In this document: positions 1 through 7,568 of the stretch, one piece after another
How the letters are laid out: every line of letters begins with the position of its first letter
Position numbering within the stretch: position 1 is the stretch's first letter
Source: a virus
DNA: 51,785 bases
Virus record (IMG/VR): IMGVR_UViG_3300012039_000010
Coordinates: 1 to 51,785 of that record
Strand: one strand, 5' to 3'
Notes under the pieces: model-generated
Seen by the model: the letters and a program-made list of their open reading frames with translations, nothing else
Databases searched by the model: none
What the model was told of the DNA's origin: nothing
Program-made: the position numbers and the translations under genes

Positions 1-585
1 ACCGTGCGGTGCGTGCGGGACACCGAGAAGTCAGCCGGGGCGAAGGGCTACCCGTACCGGGGGCGCTCCGTCAACGACTGGGCCCTGCAGATCGAGCACG
101 CCGGGTACGCACGCCAAAGCCGAGCGGAGTGGCTGGACCGCAGCTCCCGTCGGACGATGGAGCAGGGCGCCCGGGCGTTCGCCCGCTGGTCGGACCTGTA
201 CGTGATCCCGCCGTTCCGCCTGACGGACGCCGAGATCAGGTCGGGCATGCACGGGCTGTGTGGGCATGGCGACATCACCCGTGCGCTGAAGGTCGGGGGC
301 GGCCACACCGACCCGGGCTTCGGCTTCCCGTGGGACGTTTACCTGGAGATGATCCGGACCTTCAAGGAGGATGAAGTGTGGACGCCTGAGGAGAAGGCCC
401 GGCTGCTCGCCGGGGCCGACGCCAGCGTGCGGATGGACCAGCGGTGGAACGCCGACGCCCGCACCAAGCTGGAGGAGGTGTGGACGAACCTGATGGACCG
501 GGACGACCCCGACCCCGGCTTCCGCAAGGGGACGGTGGGGGCGATGGTGCAGCGCATCCTCTACCCCGAGCCGACCGAGCCGTAG
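1..585 (+). CDS. Endolysin, N-acetylmuramoyl-L-alanine amidase (5' end cut by window)
   Basis: The reading frame is open from the first base, so the true start lies upstream. Visible residues include HGDITRAL followed by HTDPGFGFPWDVY, which match the end of the Amidase_2/PGRP fold in actinophage LysA proteins, where His and Asp near the C-terminal edge belong to the zinc/active site. About 80 residues follow with no domain I recognise; they may bind the cell wall. The enzyme would cleave the amide bond between MurNAc and the stem peptide at the end of infection. It sits directly before a holin gene, as lysis cassettes do. Its TAG stop is also the first part of a TAGGCT -10-like box for that holin. 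Confidence 0.8.
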   Translation, partial: TVRCVRDTEKSAGAKGYPYRGRSVNDWALQIEHAGYARQSRAEWLDRSSRRTMEQGARAFARWSDLYVIPPFRLTDAEIRSGMHGLCGHGDITRALKVGGGHTDPGFGFPWDVYLEMIRTFKEDEVWTPEEKARLLAGADASVRMDQRWNADARTKLEEVWTNLMDRDDPDPGFRKGTVGAMVQRILYPEPTEP

Positions 586-588
586 GCT
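583..588 (+). promoter_or_regulatory. -10 box TAGGCT for leaderless holin transcript
   Basis: TAGGCT (TANNNT form) lies 7 bases before the ATG at 596, the spacing expected if transcription starts at the start codon. There is no Shine-Dalgarno sequence in the 10-base gap. The first three bases are the endolysin stop codon. Confidence 0.5.
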
Positions 589-595
589 GCCCGCC

Positions 596-925
596 ATGCG
601 ACTCATTGCACGACTCCAGGCCTCGGGGCGCCTCGCTGGGGACGCCGGGGCCATCACTGACAACTGGCCCGACTGGCTGCGTGCGGCCTCCCGGACTGCC
701 GTGCAGACGTTCGTGGGCATGTTCGGCCTGTCCCTCGTCGGCTGGCTGGCCGATGTGGGCGCCTGGGCCGGAAGCTCCGAGGGGACGTTCCCGTCCGTCT
801 CGCCGCTCGGCAAGGCCGCCGTCGCCGCTCTCGTGGCAGCCGCCTCGGGCGTCGTGGCCGCCCTCATGAACGTCTTCGGGAAGCGCTCTGCGACCTATCC
901 AACGCCCCCGCCTGCTGGGGGGTAG
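596..925 (+). CDS. Holin-like protein with two membrane segments
   Basis: 109 residues. Two hydrophobic stretches (about residues 36-58 and 66-92) are separated by a short polar loop, and the C-terminus is short and basic/proline-rich. This is the usual shape of actinophage holins found right after LysA. It would form lesions in the cytoplasmic membrane and release the endolysin. The start at 596 is the only reasonable ATG and sits 7 bases after a TAGGCT box, so the mRNA may be leaderless. Family assignment rests on topology and position rather than a conserved motif. Confidence 0.7.
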   Translation: MRLIARLQASGRLAGDAGAITDNWPDWLRAASRTAVQTFVGMFGLSLVGWLADVGAWAGSSEGTFPSVSPLGKAAVAALVAAASGVVAALMNVFGKRSATYPTPPPAGG

Positions 926-946
926 GCTCTCGGGCGTTGGGGCTGG

Positions 947-1028
947 GCGACCGGCCACCTGCACCAGAAGGGCTCCAGTTGGGTTCGCACCTCTCGGAGC
1001 TCGGGGCTGGCGCTGGGTGGCCGGTCGC
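947..1028 (+). terminator. Long-loop inverted repeat downstream of the lysis genes
   Basis: A perfect 13-base inverted repeat (GCGACCGGCCACC at 947-959, its complement at 1016-1028) flanks a 56-base loop that contains CTCGGAGCTCG. It lies in the 177-base gap after the holin and just before the first operator-promoter. It may be a terminator or a protein-binding site. No U-run follows, so terminator function is uncertain. Confidence 0.4.
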
Positions 1029-1045
1029 AGTCCGTTCTGCCCCAG

Positions 1046-1074
1046 TAGCCTCGCCCGCTAACCCGGGTTAGACT
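1046..1074 (+). promoter_or_regulatory. Promoter with overlapping palindromic operator (site 1)
   Basis: -35-like TAGCCT (1046-1051), 17-base spacer, -10 TAGACT (1069-1074). The perfect palindrome TAACCCGGGTTA (1059-1070) overlaps the -10. It drives the early operon that begins at 1103, which also has a Shine-Dalgarno (CAGGAGG) 5 bases before its ATG. Confidence 0.65.
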
Positions 1075-1102
1075 GGCGGCCTCCACCCCAACAGGAGGCC
1101 CC

Positions 1103-1849
1103 ATGCCCGACCTCATCCCGGCGGAGCTGATGCCCGCCGCCCCGTTCGACCCTGACCTGATCCCGCCCGACGTCGCAGACGACCAGGACTTGGAGCCGCT
1201 GCCCCCCGAGATTGAGCGGTGGGAGCCGACCACCCAGGACGAGGCCGAGTGGGCCATGCGCCTGTTGGCCGCCTACCAGGCCGAGGCCGCCGCCATCAGC
1301 GACCAGGCCGCCCTGTGGCGTGAACCCATCGACGTCTGGGAGGCCGCCGAGCTCCGTCGCATCGTCCGCAAGGCCGAGTTCTTCACCGGCCACCTGGAGC
1401 GCTTCGCTCTCGCCTGGCGCCAGCGGACCGACCGTGCGACCCTGGCCCTCCCGTCTGGGAAGGTGACGACCACCAAGCAGCCTCGCCGCATCTACGTGGG
1501 CGACGAGGCCGCCGTGTGGGAGTGGCTGGCCGCCCGGGACGCCGTGGACGACCTGGAGGCCCGGGACGCCTTCACCAAGCAGGAGCTCTCCCTGTCGGGC
1601 ATCCAGGCCGCCTGCCAGATCGAGGACCGGCCGCTCGCCGTGGACGTGTACCGGAGCTGTGGCTGCATCTACCGGGCCCCCGGCTGGGACGACCGCACGC
1701 CGGGCGTCTGCCCCGAGTGCGCCACTGGCAGCGAGGTCACTCAGGTGCTCGTGGTGGACTCAGAGCTCGTGGCGACGTTCCGGGGCGACCGGGTGCCTGG
1801 GCTCGACGTGACGCCCGAGAGGATCAAGCCCAAGGTCAAGCCCGCATGA
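1103..1849 (+). CDS. Gam-like host nuclease inhibitor with C-terminal zinc ribbon
   Basis: 248 residues. Residues around 90-160 show the pattern of the Gam family (Mu Gam-type double-strand end-binding proteins): a helical segment, then TLALPSGKVTTTKQPRR and a VWEWLAARDA segment, matching the 'LP.G.....RK...W' core of that family. A C-terminal pair CGC...CPEC (about residues 200-220) looks like a zinc ribbon, not part of classical Gam. By family, it would coat linear DNA ends and block host RecBCD/AdnAB-type nucleases. It is first in an early operon directly followed by a Sak4-like recombinase, which fits a role in recombination. SD CAGGAGG precedes the ATG. Confidence 0.65.
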   Translation: MPDLIPAELMPAAPFDPDLIPPDVADDQDLEPLPPEIERWEPTTQDEAEWAMRLLAAYQAEAAAISDQAALWREPIDVWEAAELRRIVRKAEFFTGHLERFALAWRQRTDRATLALPSGKVTTTKQPRRIYVGDEAAVWEWLAARDAVDDLEARDAFTKQELSLSGIQAACQIEDRPLAVDVYRSCGCIYRAPGWDDRTPGVCPECATGSEVTQVLVVDSELVATFRGDRVPGLDVTPERIKPKVKPA

Positions 1850-2175
1850 GCCTCATCCCCGGGCCCCTGCCCCCGGCCACCACCCAGCAGCGGGTGGACT
1901 ACGACGCCATCGCCCGGGAGGTGCGGGCGACCCCCGGCCAGTGGTTCCGGCTGGAGGTCGTTCCCGCTCTGGGGAACAACGCCGCCTACGCCCGAGGCAA
2001 GCAGTTCATGAAGCGCCGCCTGACCGTGGCCTACCGGGCCCCCCAACAGAACCCCCCGAGCGCCCTGACCGGGAGCTTCGGCGCCGAGACGGACGAGGCC
2101 CACAAGTGGCGCCTCGACCACAAGGACGTCTGGCTCTGCTACCAGCCCCCAACCCCAACTGAGGAGACACCATGA
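1846..2175 (+). CDS. Hypothetical early protein
   Basis: 109 residues; ATGA overlap with the stop of the Gam-like gene and again with the next gene. The middle carries GQWFRLEVVPALGNNAAYARGKQFMKRR, a compact mixed alpha/beta stretch; the C-terminus is acidic and proline-rich. No family recognised. Its position between Gam-like and Sak4-like genes suggests a part in the same recombination module, but the sequence itself does not show a function. Confidence 0.7.
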   Translation: MSLIPGPLPPATTQQRVDYDAIAREVRATPGQWFRLEVVPALGNNAAYARGKQFMKRRLTVAYRAPQQNPPSALTGSFGAETDEAHKWRLDHKDVWLCYQPPTPTEETP

Positions 2176-3302
2176 CCCATGACACCACCACAGGCACCGC
2201 CCGCTCCCGCCTCTCCCAGGGCCACCCCGGGCAACGCACCGCCACCAAGGCCCGCCTCGCCATCTCCGGCGCCTCCGGTGCGGGCAAGACGTGGACGGCC
2301 CTCTCCGTCGCCGAGGTGCTCGCCCCATCCGGGCCCACCGTCATCATCGACACCGAGCCGTCCGACCAGGACACCGGGGCCGCCGAGCTGTACGCCGACC
2401 GCTTCCGCTTCGACACCATCAGGTGGGCCCCTCCGTTTGACCCTCGTGACCTCGCCCTCACCATCCAGGAGCTCGGCGCCAAGCGTGTGCCCGGGTCGCT
2501 GTGGCAGGGGGAGGGCGGCTACGACGTGATCGTGGTGGACTCCGCCTCGCACTTCTGGCGGGGAGAGGGCGGCACGCTCGACATCGCCGACGGCAAGTTC
2601 GGCGGCTGGAAGGAGGCCACCCCCATCCAGGACCGCATGGTGGACTCCATCCTCCGCAGCCCCGCCCACGTCATCGTGTGCACCCGGGCCCGCATGAGCT
2701 ACGCCCAGGAGCCCGACGCCGGTGGCAAGCAGAAGGTCGTCAAGCTCGGCATGGCGCCCGTCCAGCGGGACGACCTCGAGTACGAGTTCCAGGTCGTGGT
2801 CCAGATGGACCAGGCGCACACCATCGAGATCGGCAAGACCCGCTGCGCCACCCTGGCCGGGATGCAGTTTCGCCAGAACGATCAGGCCCGCTTCGCTGGC
2901 ATCTTGAAGGAGTGGCTGGACGGAGGCGTGGAGCTGATCACCCAGACGCAGGTGGACGAGCTTGTGGACGCCTTCAACGCCCTGGAGGGCCCGCCCAAGG
3001 TGGCCGCCAAGACGGCCTTCGTGGACGTCTTCGGTGCCCCCGGGGCTCTGCCGGCGGAACGTCTCGCCGAGGCTGAGGCGTGGATCGCCGCCCGAGTGGC
3101 GACGGACCTTGCCAGCCCCCCCGCTACGGCCCCGGAGGAGGCCCCTCCTGTTGACGAGGAGCCGGGCAACGACCCGGAGGCCCCCACTGGGCACCCAGAG
3201 CCTCCTGCGAGCTCTGAGGACGCTAAGGCCGCCGCCGACGAGAAGGCGGACAGCGCCATCGCCCGGGCCAAGGCCAAGGCGAAGGCGTCCACAGCGTCGT
3301 GA
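2172..3302 (+). CDS. RecA/Sak4-like ATPase (AAA_24)
   Basis: 376 residues. Walker A GASGAGKT at residues 33-40, Walker B DVIVVDSAS at about 118-126, and the IIDTEPSD segment after the first strand are typical of phage Sak4-type single-strand annealing ATPases (AAA_24 family). It would promote recombination or annealing at replication forks. The last ~80 residues are low-complexity, rich in Pro, Glu and Ala with a Lys/Ala tail, and may bind partners. Start chosen at 2172 because it overlaps the previous stop (ATGA) with GAGGAGA upstream. Placed in an early operon with a Gam-like protein. Confidence 0.75.
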   Translation: MTHDTTTGTARSRLSQGHPGQRTATKARLAISGASGAGKTWTALSVAEVLAPSGPTVIIDTEPSDQDTGAAELYADRFRFDTIRWAPPFDPRDLALTIQELGAKRVPGSLWQGEGGYDVIVVDSASHFWRGEGGTLDIADGKFGGWKEATPIQDRMVDSILRSPAHVIVCTRARMSYAQEPDAGGKQKVVKLGMAPVQRDDLEYEFQVVVQMDQAHTIEIGKTRCATLAGMQFRQNDQARFAGILKEWLDGGVELITQTQVDELVDAFNALEGPPKVAAKTAFVDVFGAPGALPAERLAEAEAWIAARVATDLASPPATAPEEAPPVDEEPGNDPEAPTGHPEPPASSEDAKAAADEKADSAIARAKAKAKASTAS

Positions 3303-3362
3303 CCGCCGGGTGGGATAGACCTACCCGGCCCCAACCGCCTCTCCCTCACCCCGAGGAGGCCC

Positions 3363-4283
3363 ATGAGTGTCGCCGCCCTTGACTGGGTGCTGAACCACAG
3401 TCGCACGACTGGCGCCGAGCGCATGGTGCTCGTCAGCCTCGCCAACCACGCCGGGGGCGAGCCCGTAGGCGACCCGCCCGCATGGGAGTCCTGGCCGGGC
3501 GTCTCGCTCATCGGGACCGAGGCCGGGCTGCGCCGGGACCGCACCACGTCCGACGTGCTCAGCCGTCTCGTGGAGGTGGGCGCCATCGAGCGCCTGGTCA
3601 ACAGCGCCCCCGACCCCCGCCTCGCCGCCAACCGCCGCACCAACCTGTACCGCATCCTGATCCGGGCCGGGGAGTCATGCGGGCGTCTCAGGTGCTCGTG
3701 GTGCGGCCCCGAGAGGCCCGTCGCCGAGCGACCCCCCAAGCACGCCGGTAGGGGGGCGACCGCCACCAGGGGCAATGCGACACCGGAAGCTCCTGACCTG
3801 GGCGGACAGCCTGTTCTGGGGGGCGCCCGGGAGGGACGCCGCCGGGCGACGGACAAACCAACTACTACAACCACAACCCATAACCCCATAACCCCTGGCC
3901 CCGTCCCGGGGCCTGGGGGGAGCCCAGACGCCCCCCAGGTTGACCTCGTGCTGGCCAACCCAACCCCTGCACGAAAGCAGAAGGCTCCTGCCCAGCCGGA
4001 GGCCCGCCCTCACAGCTCCGTGGCGGACAGGCTCGCCCGGGCTGAATGGGAGAGACTCCCCACCAAGCCGGTAGCCGGGTTCCTCGCATTGCGGGCCCGG
4101 ATCGAGGAGGCCCTGGACGCCGGGTACTCCGAGGGCGAGCTCTCCAGGGCTCTGCCGACCATCAAGGCGTTTACCCGCAACGGGTTCGACCTGGCGCTCC
4201 GCCAGACCAGGGCGGCCCAACCCCAACATGACGAGACACTGGACGAGGGGCGAGAGCTCCCGTCCGGAGAGGTGCAGCTATGA
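3363..4283 (+). CDS. Winged-helix replication initiator-like protein
   Basis: 306 residues. The N-terminus (about 1-90) has the pattern of the phage helix-turn-helix_36/DnaD-like N-terminal domain: AERMVLVSLANHA, then SWPGVSLIGTEAGL and the recognition-helix-like RTTSDVLSRLVEVGAIERL. The centre is low complexity (Pro, Thr), and the C-terminus (about 235-290) is helical, LALRARIEEALDAGYSEGELSRAL. Such proteins often act as replication initiators that recruit a helicase loader, and the next gene, overlapping by four bases, is a DnaC-like ATPase. Start has GAGGAGG 4 bases upstream. A 6-base-stem hairpin lies in the 60-base gap before it. Confidence 0.7.
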   Translation: MSVAALDWVLNHSRTTGAERMVLVSLANHAGGEPVGDPPAWESWPGVSLIGTEAGLRRDRTTSDVLSRLVEVGAIERLVNSAPDPRLAANRRTNLYRILIRAGESCGRLRCSWCGPERPVAERPPKHAGRGATATRGNATPEAPDLGGQPVLGGAREGRRRATDKPTTTTTTHNPITPGPVPGPGGSPDAPQVDLVLANPTPARKQKAPAQPEARPHSSVADRLARAEWERLPTKPVAGFLALRARIEEALDAGYSEGELSRALPTIKAFTRNGFDLALRQTRAAQPQHDETLDEGRELPSGEVQL

Positions 4284-4930
4284 CCCGCACGTACGACGAG
4301 CCCGAGGGGCCCATCGACCGAGACACCATCAACGCCTACGTGGACGAGATCATGCAGGGCTCGTGGGACCTGGCCTGGCAGGCGGCCATCCCTGTCCGCT
4401 TCCGCAACGCCAGCCTCGGGGCGCTCCCCCGGGAGGTGCGGGACCCGTGTCACCGCTGGGCGGAGGCGTGGGCGCACGACAGCCCGGAGGCCGGAGCTCT
4501 CCTGCTGATCGGCCCCGTGGGCACCGGGAAGACCTACGCCGCCGTGGCGACCGCCCGGGAGTATGAGGTGCCGCTGTTCGTGCCGGTGGTCGAGCTGTTG
4601 GACGCCCTCCGCCCGGGGGGCGACCTCGGGACCATCACCCGGCAGGGCGTCACCGTGACGGCCGGGCCCGTCGGCATGCAGCGTTTCGCTGCGGGCGTGG
4701 AGACGGGGCTGGTGATCCTCGATGACCTGGGCGCCGAGCGTCCGACGGAGTGGACCGCAGAGCGCCTGTACGCCATCGTCAACCGCCGGTGGATGGACCA
4801 GCAGCCGACCATCGTGACCGCCAACACCACGCCCGAGAAGATGGCCGAGACGTTCGGGCCTCGCATCTACTCCCGCCTGGTGCACAACGCCACCGTGGTC
4901 CGGGTCGGCGGAGAGGACCGCCGCCGATGA
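4280..4930 (+). CDS. DnaC-like helicase loader ATPase
   Basis: 216 residues. Walker A GPVGTGKT at 78-85, Walker B LVILDDLG at 144-151, then a sensor-like TIVTANTTP and a C-terminal RIYSRLVHNATVVRVGGEDRR, the usual arginine-finger ending of DnaC/IstB-type AAA+ proteins. It would load the replicative helicase at the phage origin. The partner helicase is not in this window unless the host's is used. ATGA overlap with the winged-helix gene supports a joint role. Confidence 0.85.
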   Translation: MTRTYDEPEGPIDRDTINAYVDEIMQGSWDLAWQAAIPVRFRNASLGALPREVRDPCHRWAEAWAHDSPEAGALLLIGPVGTGKTYAAVATAREYEVPLFVPVVELLDALRPGGDLGTITRQGVTVTAGPVGMQRFAAGVETGLVILDDLGAERPTEWTAERLYAIVNRRWMDQQPTIVTANTTPEKMAETFGPRIYSRLVHNATVVRVGGEDRRR

Positions 4931-5289
4931 CCACCGACCTCCTGACCGACTGCATGGAGTGCGGGGGCCGCTGCCGCTGCCCCCGATGCCACGGGCTCCG
5001 CTGGGTGTACGTCACCCCGGCCTACGCCGACCGCTTCGAGCAGCCCGCCCGCCCGGGGCACCGGGCCGCCCTGCTCAACACCATGTACCCGTGCAAGGAC
5101 TGCAACGCCGGAGCGTTCTACCGCTGGAGCTCCGGCTGCTTGGAGGCCGACCATGACGCCTTCAACTGCGACCGCTGCCAGGCTGACCACGAGCGGCCCC
5201 GGAGAGGCAACCGGCGGGCCGCCCCTGGGCGACCGCCCCTCCAGGCCGTAGAGGCCGGATACCGGGCAGAAGGGCCCGACCATGACTGA
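4927..5289 (+). CDS. Cys-rich zinc-binding protein of unknown function
   Basis: 120 residues; ATGA overlap with the loader gene. Contains CMECGGRCRCPRC near the N-terminus, then CKDC and CDRC pairs, giving several likely Zn knuckles separated by basic stretches. The C-terminus is rich in Arg and Pro. Probably binds nucleic acid or a protein partner. No named family recognised; nearby small Cys-rich genes show the same style. Confidence 0.65.
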   Translation: MTTDLLTDCMECGGRCRCPRCHGLRWVYVTPAYADRFEQPARPGHRAALLNTMYPCKDCNAGAFYRWSSGCLEADHDAFNCDRCQADHERPRRGNRRAAPGRPPLQAVEAGYRAEGPDHD

Positions 5290-5554
5290 GACGAGGGGGC
5301 ACTGCAAGGGGTGCGGAGGCCCGGTCCTGTGGGTGCGGACGGAGGCGTCGGGGGCGTGGCTGTCCCTCGACCCGGAGCCGGTGGGCGAGGGCAACGTGGT
5401 GCTCGTGAAGGGCAAGGCCCACGTGCTCACCAAGGCCGAGCTCGCCCCACCGGGCCTGCTCGACAGTCTGCTCCCCGGGTCGCCGCCGCCCGGGCCCCGG
5501 TACGTGCCCCACCGGGCGACGTGCACCAACTGGCCTGCGAGCAACAAGCGATGA
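5282..5554 (+). CDS. Small zinc-finger protein common in actinophages
   Basis: 90 residues. CKGCGGPVLWVRTEASGAWLSLDPEP followed by a GN(V) strand and a distal HRATC gives a C-x2-C...H-x3-C arrangement, a pattern I associate with small hypothetical proteins of mycobacteriophages and relatives. Function unknown. ATG at 5282 overlaps the preceding stop by 8 bases. Confidence 0.65.
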   Translation: MTETRGHCKGCGGPVLWVRTEASGAWLSLDPEPVGEGNVVLVKGKAHVLTKAELAPPGLLDSLLPGSPPPGPRYVPHRATCTNWPASNKR

Positions 5555-5739
5555 GGGCCGCCGACTACTTCGCCGTCGTGACCTCGACCGCCAAGGTGAC
5601 GACCGGCCCGAACGACGGGCAGGGCATGGCGTACTGCGCCTTCTGCCACGGGCCGATCGCCACCGGCACGATCATCCACCGGCTCGTCCCCAAGCGGGGA
5701 GGCAGCCACGTCTACGCCCACCAGGGATGCTGGCCGTGA
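5551..5739 (+). CDS. Small CxxC/HxxC protein
   Basis: 62 residues; ATGA overlaps the previous stop. CAFCHGPI with a later HVYAHQGC suggests a single zinc site built from two CxxC/HxxC pairs. It ends at TGA 5737-5739, which overlaps the GTG of the next gene. Unknown function. Confidence 0.6.
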   Translation: MRAADYFAVVTSTAKVTTGPNDGQGMAYCAFCHGPIATGTIIHRLVPKRGGSHVYAHQGCWP

Positions 5740-6056
5740 AGCGCCGCACCCCGCTGAGGGCGAGCCTGGAGACAGCCCGGGCGTGGGAACGCCGGAGCCG
5801 ACGAGCTCTGCCTGTCCGCCGCAAGGGCCTCGACCCGGCCCTCGCCAGAGCGTGCTACGTCCGGGACGGGGGCTGCAAGGTCCGCCCGGAGCTGTACGGC
5901 GTGAAGTGCTGGGGCGTCAACGACCCGCACCACGTCCTGCCGAGAGGCCGGGGCGGGCCCGACGCCCTCGACAACCTGGTCACGCTCTGCCGGGGCCACC
6001 ACGACTGGGTGCACGCCCACCCGGAGCTGTCCAAGCCGCTGGGGCTCCTCCGATGA
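5736..6056 (+). CDS. HNH endonuclease
   Basis: 106 residues from GTG 5736 (an in-frame ATG at 5727 is an alternative; the 4-base GTGA overlap favours 5736). The HNH core is clear: HH at residues 65-66, N80 in DALDNLVTLC, and HH at 88-89. The N-terminus is basic (KRRTPLRASL). This ~105-residue form is a free-standing HNH nuclease; in phages these act in packaging, homing or recombination. It sits in the early operon far from the terminase genes, so a packaging role is not indicated by position. Confidence 0.8.
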   Translation: MKRRTPLRASLETARAWERRSRRALPVRRKGLDPALARACYVRDGGCKVRPELYGVKCWGVNDPHHVLPRGRGGPDALDNLVTLCRGHHDWVHAHPELSKPLGLLR

Positions 6057-6220
6057 CCGCCCCCGACTTCGACCGGCAGTGCCTCGCCACCACCGATGAC
6101 ACCGAGATTGACGGCGCCATCGAGTTCGGCCACTGGTGCCGCCTGTACGAGGGCCACCTGACCGAGGGCATCCCGCACGCCTGCGGGGCCTGCAAGGCCA
6201 CCTGGGGGATCGAGGAATGA
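6053..6220 (+). CDS. Small Cys-containing hypothetical protein
   Basis: 55 residues; ATGA overlaps on both sides. Acidic, with CGACKATW near the C-terminus and single Cys residues earlier (RQCLA, HWCRLY). Possibly a small zinc-binding protein. No family recognised. Confidence 0.55.
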   Translation: MTAPDFDRQCLATTDDTEIDGAIEFGHWCRLYEGHLTEGIPHACGACKATWGIEE

Positions 6221-6600
6221 CCGGCCTCCCGATCAGCCACGTGGACCTCCAGGCGACCGTGACCGAGGCCCTGCACGTCCTCGGCTGGCGCCACCTCCAC
6301 GTCCGCCGCTCCATCGGGAAGGGCCGCAAGTGGACTACGGCGACGAACGTGGACGGCTGGCCTGACCTGTTCTGCTGGCATCCCGTCGCCCGCCGACAGT
6401 TGGCCATCGAGCTGAAGGTGCCCCCCGACCGCCTCACCCTCGGCCAGTGGCAGGTGCTCCACGACCTCGACGCCGCCGGGGTGGAGACGGCCGTGCTCGA
6501 CCCGTCAGACCTGACGTGGCTGGGAGCTCTCCTGGCGCCGAAAGGCCCCCGGCTGGAGCTCCGGATGCTGGAGGCGTTCGCCCCCAAGAACCCGGGCTAA
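6217..6600 (+). CDS. VRR-NUC domain nuclease
   Basis: 127 residues. GWPDLFCWHPVARRQLAIELKVPPDRLTLGQWQVL carries the PD...E-x-K core of VRR-NUC nucleases, followed by the usual 'LDAAGVETAVLDPSDL' strand and helix. These compact phage enzymes cleave branched or flap DNA structures. It fits with the helicase, Sak4-like and Gam-like genes nearby. ATGA overlap with the previous gene sets the start. Confidence 0.8.
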   Translation: MTGLPISHVDLQATVTEALHVLGWRHLHVRRSIGKGRKWTTATNVDGWPDLFCWHPVARRQLAIELKVPPDRLTLGQWQVLHDLDAAGVETAVLDPSDLTWLGALLAPKGPRLELRMLEAFAPKNPG

Positions 6601-6606
6601 CCGGGC

Positions 6607-6612
6607 TATGGT
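6607..6612 (+). promoter_or_regulatory. -10 box TATGGT for a leaderless transcript
   Basis: TATGGT lies 8 bases before the ATG at 6621 in a 20-base gap without a Shine-Dalgarno. Just upstream is CTAACCGGG, a half-site resembling the dispersed operator. Confidence 0.45.
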
Positions 6613-6620
6613 TCAGACGC

Positions 6621-7025
6621 ATGGCAGTCATCAACAACTTGGGGCTGGGCGACCTCGATGGTGAGGCGTTCACCCACACGACCATCAAGCTGACCAACGC
6701 CGGGGACGGCCTGTCCGACTCGATGCGAGTCGAGCCGTGCTGGCTCAAGACGGGCGACGAGGTATTCGTCATCGTGAAGGCCCACGTGAGCCAGGTGACC
6801 GGCAAGCCGTGGGTCGGCAAGGGCGGAGAGACGGGCCTGGAGCGCATCGTGACCTTGAAGGCGGAGGCCGCCGGGCTCGCCGCCGAGGACCTGGTCGGCC
6901 CGGTCATCGCCGAGATGCAGGTGCGGCTGCGAGAGCTCCGAGACGCCGAGGCCGGTCAGGGGAGCCTGGCGGACCGGATGGGCGACAACGTCACCCCCGT
7001 CAAGCCCGAGGAGGGCAGCGAATGA
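6621..7025 (+). CDS. Hypothetical early protein
   Basis: 134 residues. The N-terminal two thirds look like a beta-rich domain (THTTIKLTNAGDGLSDSMRV, GDEVFVIVKAHVSQVT), followed by a helical acidic C-terminus. I have no firm family. The sharp break between a folded domain and an acidic tail resembles single-strand-binding style proteins, but no OB-fold motif can be read. Likely leaderless (TATGGT, 8 bases upstream). Confidence 0.65.
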   Translation: MAVINNLGLGDLDGEAFTHTTIKLTNAGDGLSDSMRVEPCWLKTGDEVFVIVKAHVSQVTGKPWVGKGGETGLERIVTLKAEAAGLAAEDLVGPVIAEMQVRLRELRDAEAGQGSLADRMGDNVTPVKPEEGSE

Positions 7026-7321
7026 GCCAGCGCCAGACCAAGACTCGGAACCCGTCGGTGCAGACCGTCAACGTCGCCGAGGCCATCGCCGAGCGGGGAG
7101 GGTCCGAGGGGCTGCTCGACGCCCTGGCCGACCTCGCCCCGCAGATCGACACGGCCAACAGCGAGCTCCAGCTGCTCTACGACCGGCGCCTGGCGCTGTG
7201 GCGTGAGGGTCGGGAGAGGGCCATCACCCACAAGGTGCTGGCAGCCGCCTCGGGCGTGACGGACGCCCTCGTCGTGCAGACCTTGAAGCGTGCCGACAAG
7301 GCATTGGCCGCAACGGGGTAG
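7022..7321 (+). CDS. Hypothetical protein with possible helix-turn-helix
   Basis: 99 residues, helical throughout. The C-terminal KVLAAASGVTDALVVQTLKRADKAL resembles the two helices of a sigma-like or HTH DNA-binding unit. ATGA overlap with the previous gene. Its TAG stop (7319-7321) is the start of the -35-like TAGACG of the next promoter. A regulator role is possible but not shown. Confidence 0.6.
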   Translation: MSQRQTKTRNPSVQTVNVAEAIAERGGSEGLLDALADLAPQIDTANSELQLLYDRRLALWREGRERAITHKVLAAASGVTDALVVQTLKRADKALAATG

Positions 7322-7348
7322 ACGGGCTAACCCGGGTTAGTCTATGCT
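7319..7348 (+). promoter_or_regulatory. Promoter with operator placed upstream of the -10 (site 2)
   Basis: TAGACG (7319-7324), 18-base spacer, TATGCT (7343-7348). The perfect palindrome TAACCCGGGTTA is at 7328-7339, 4 bases before this -10. At the other sites the palindrome overlaps the -10; reading TAGTCT (7338-7343) as the -10 here would leave only a 13-base spacer. Confidence 0.6.
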
Positions 7349-7391
7349 GGGGGCTCCCAACCAAGCACCACGCCCAAGGAGGCACCCAGTC

Positions 7392-7568
7392 ATGACCCGC
7401 ACCGATTCAGCCCTCGCCCAGCGCCTGCTCAACGCAGTCGGTATCTGCACCATCGACATCAGCACCGTTCCCGGCCAGCCCGCCCGCTCGCTGTGGGCCA
7501 AGTCCGGCGCCCGCTGGGACAACCTCGATCAGGTCTACGAGACGCTGACCGTCGCCTGCGGGTCATGA
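7392..7568 (+). CDS. Small hypothetical protein
   Basis: 58 residues, first gene after promoter site 2, with AAGGAGG 10 bases upstream of the ATG. Sequence TDSALAQRLLNAVGICTIDIS then WAKSGARWDNLDQVYETL suggests two helices around a short strand. Unknown function. Confidence 0.6.
   Translation: MTRTDSALAQRLLNAVGICTIDISTVPGQPARSLWAKSGARWDNLDQVYETLTVACGS

Noticed and set aside
985-1005. tRNA-like T-arm sequence (GGGTTCGCACC) in the 926-1102 gap
   Set aside because: Stems do not pair and no acceptor or anticodon arm can be built around it.
5727-5735. ATG 5727 as HNH start
   Set aside because: GTG 5736 gives the 4-base overlap used by nearly all neighbouring genes; the three extra residues add nothing to the domain.
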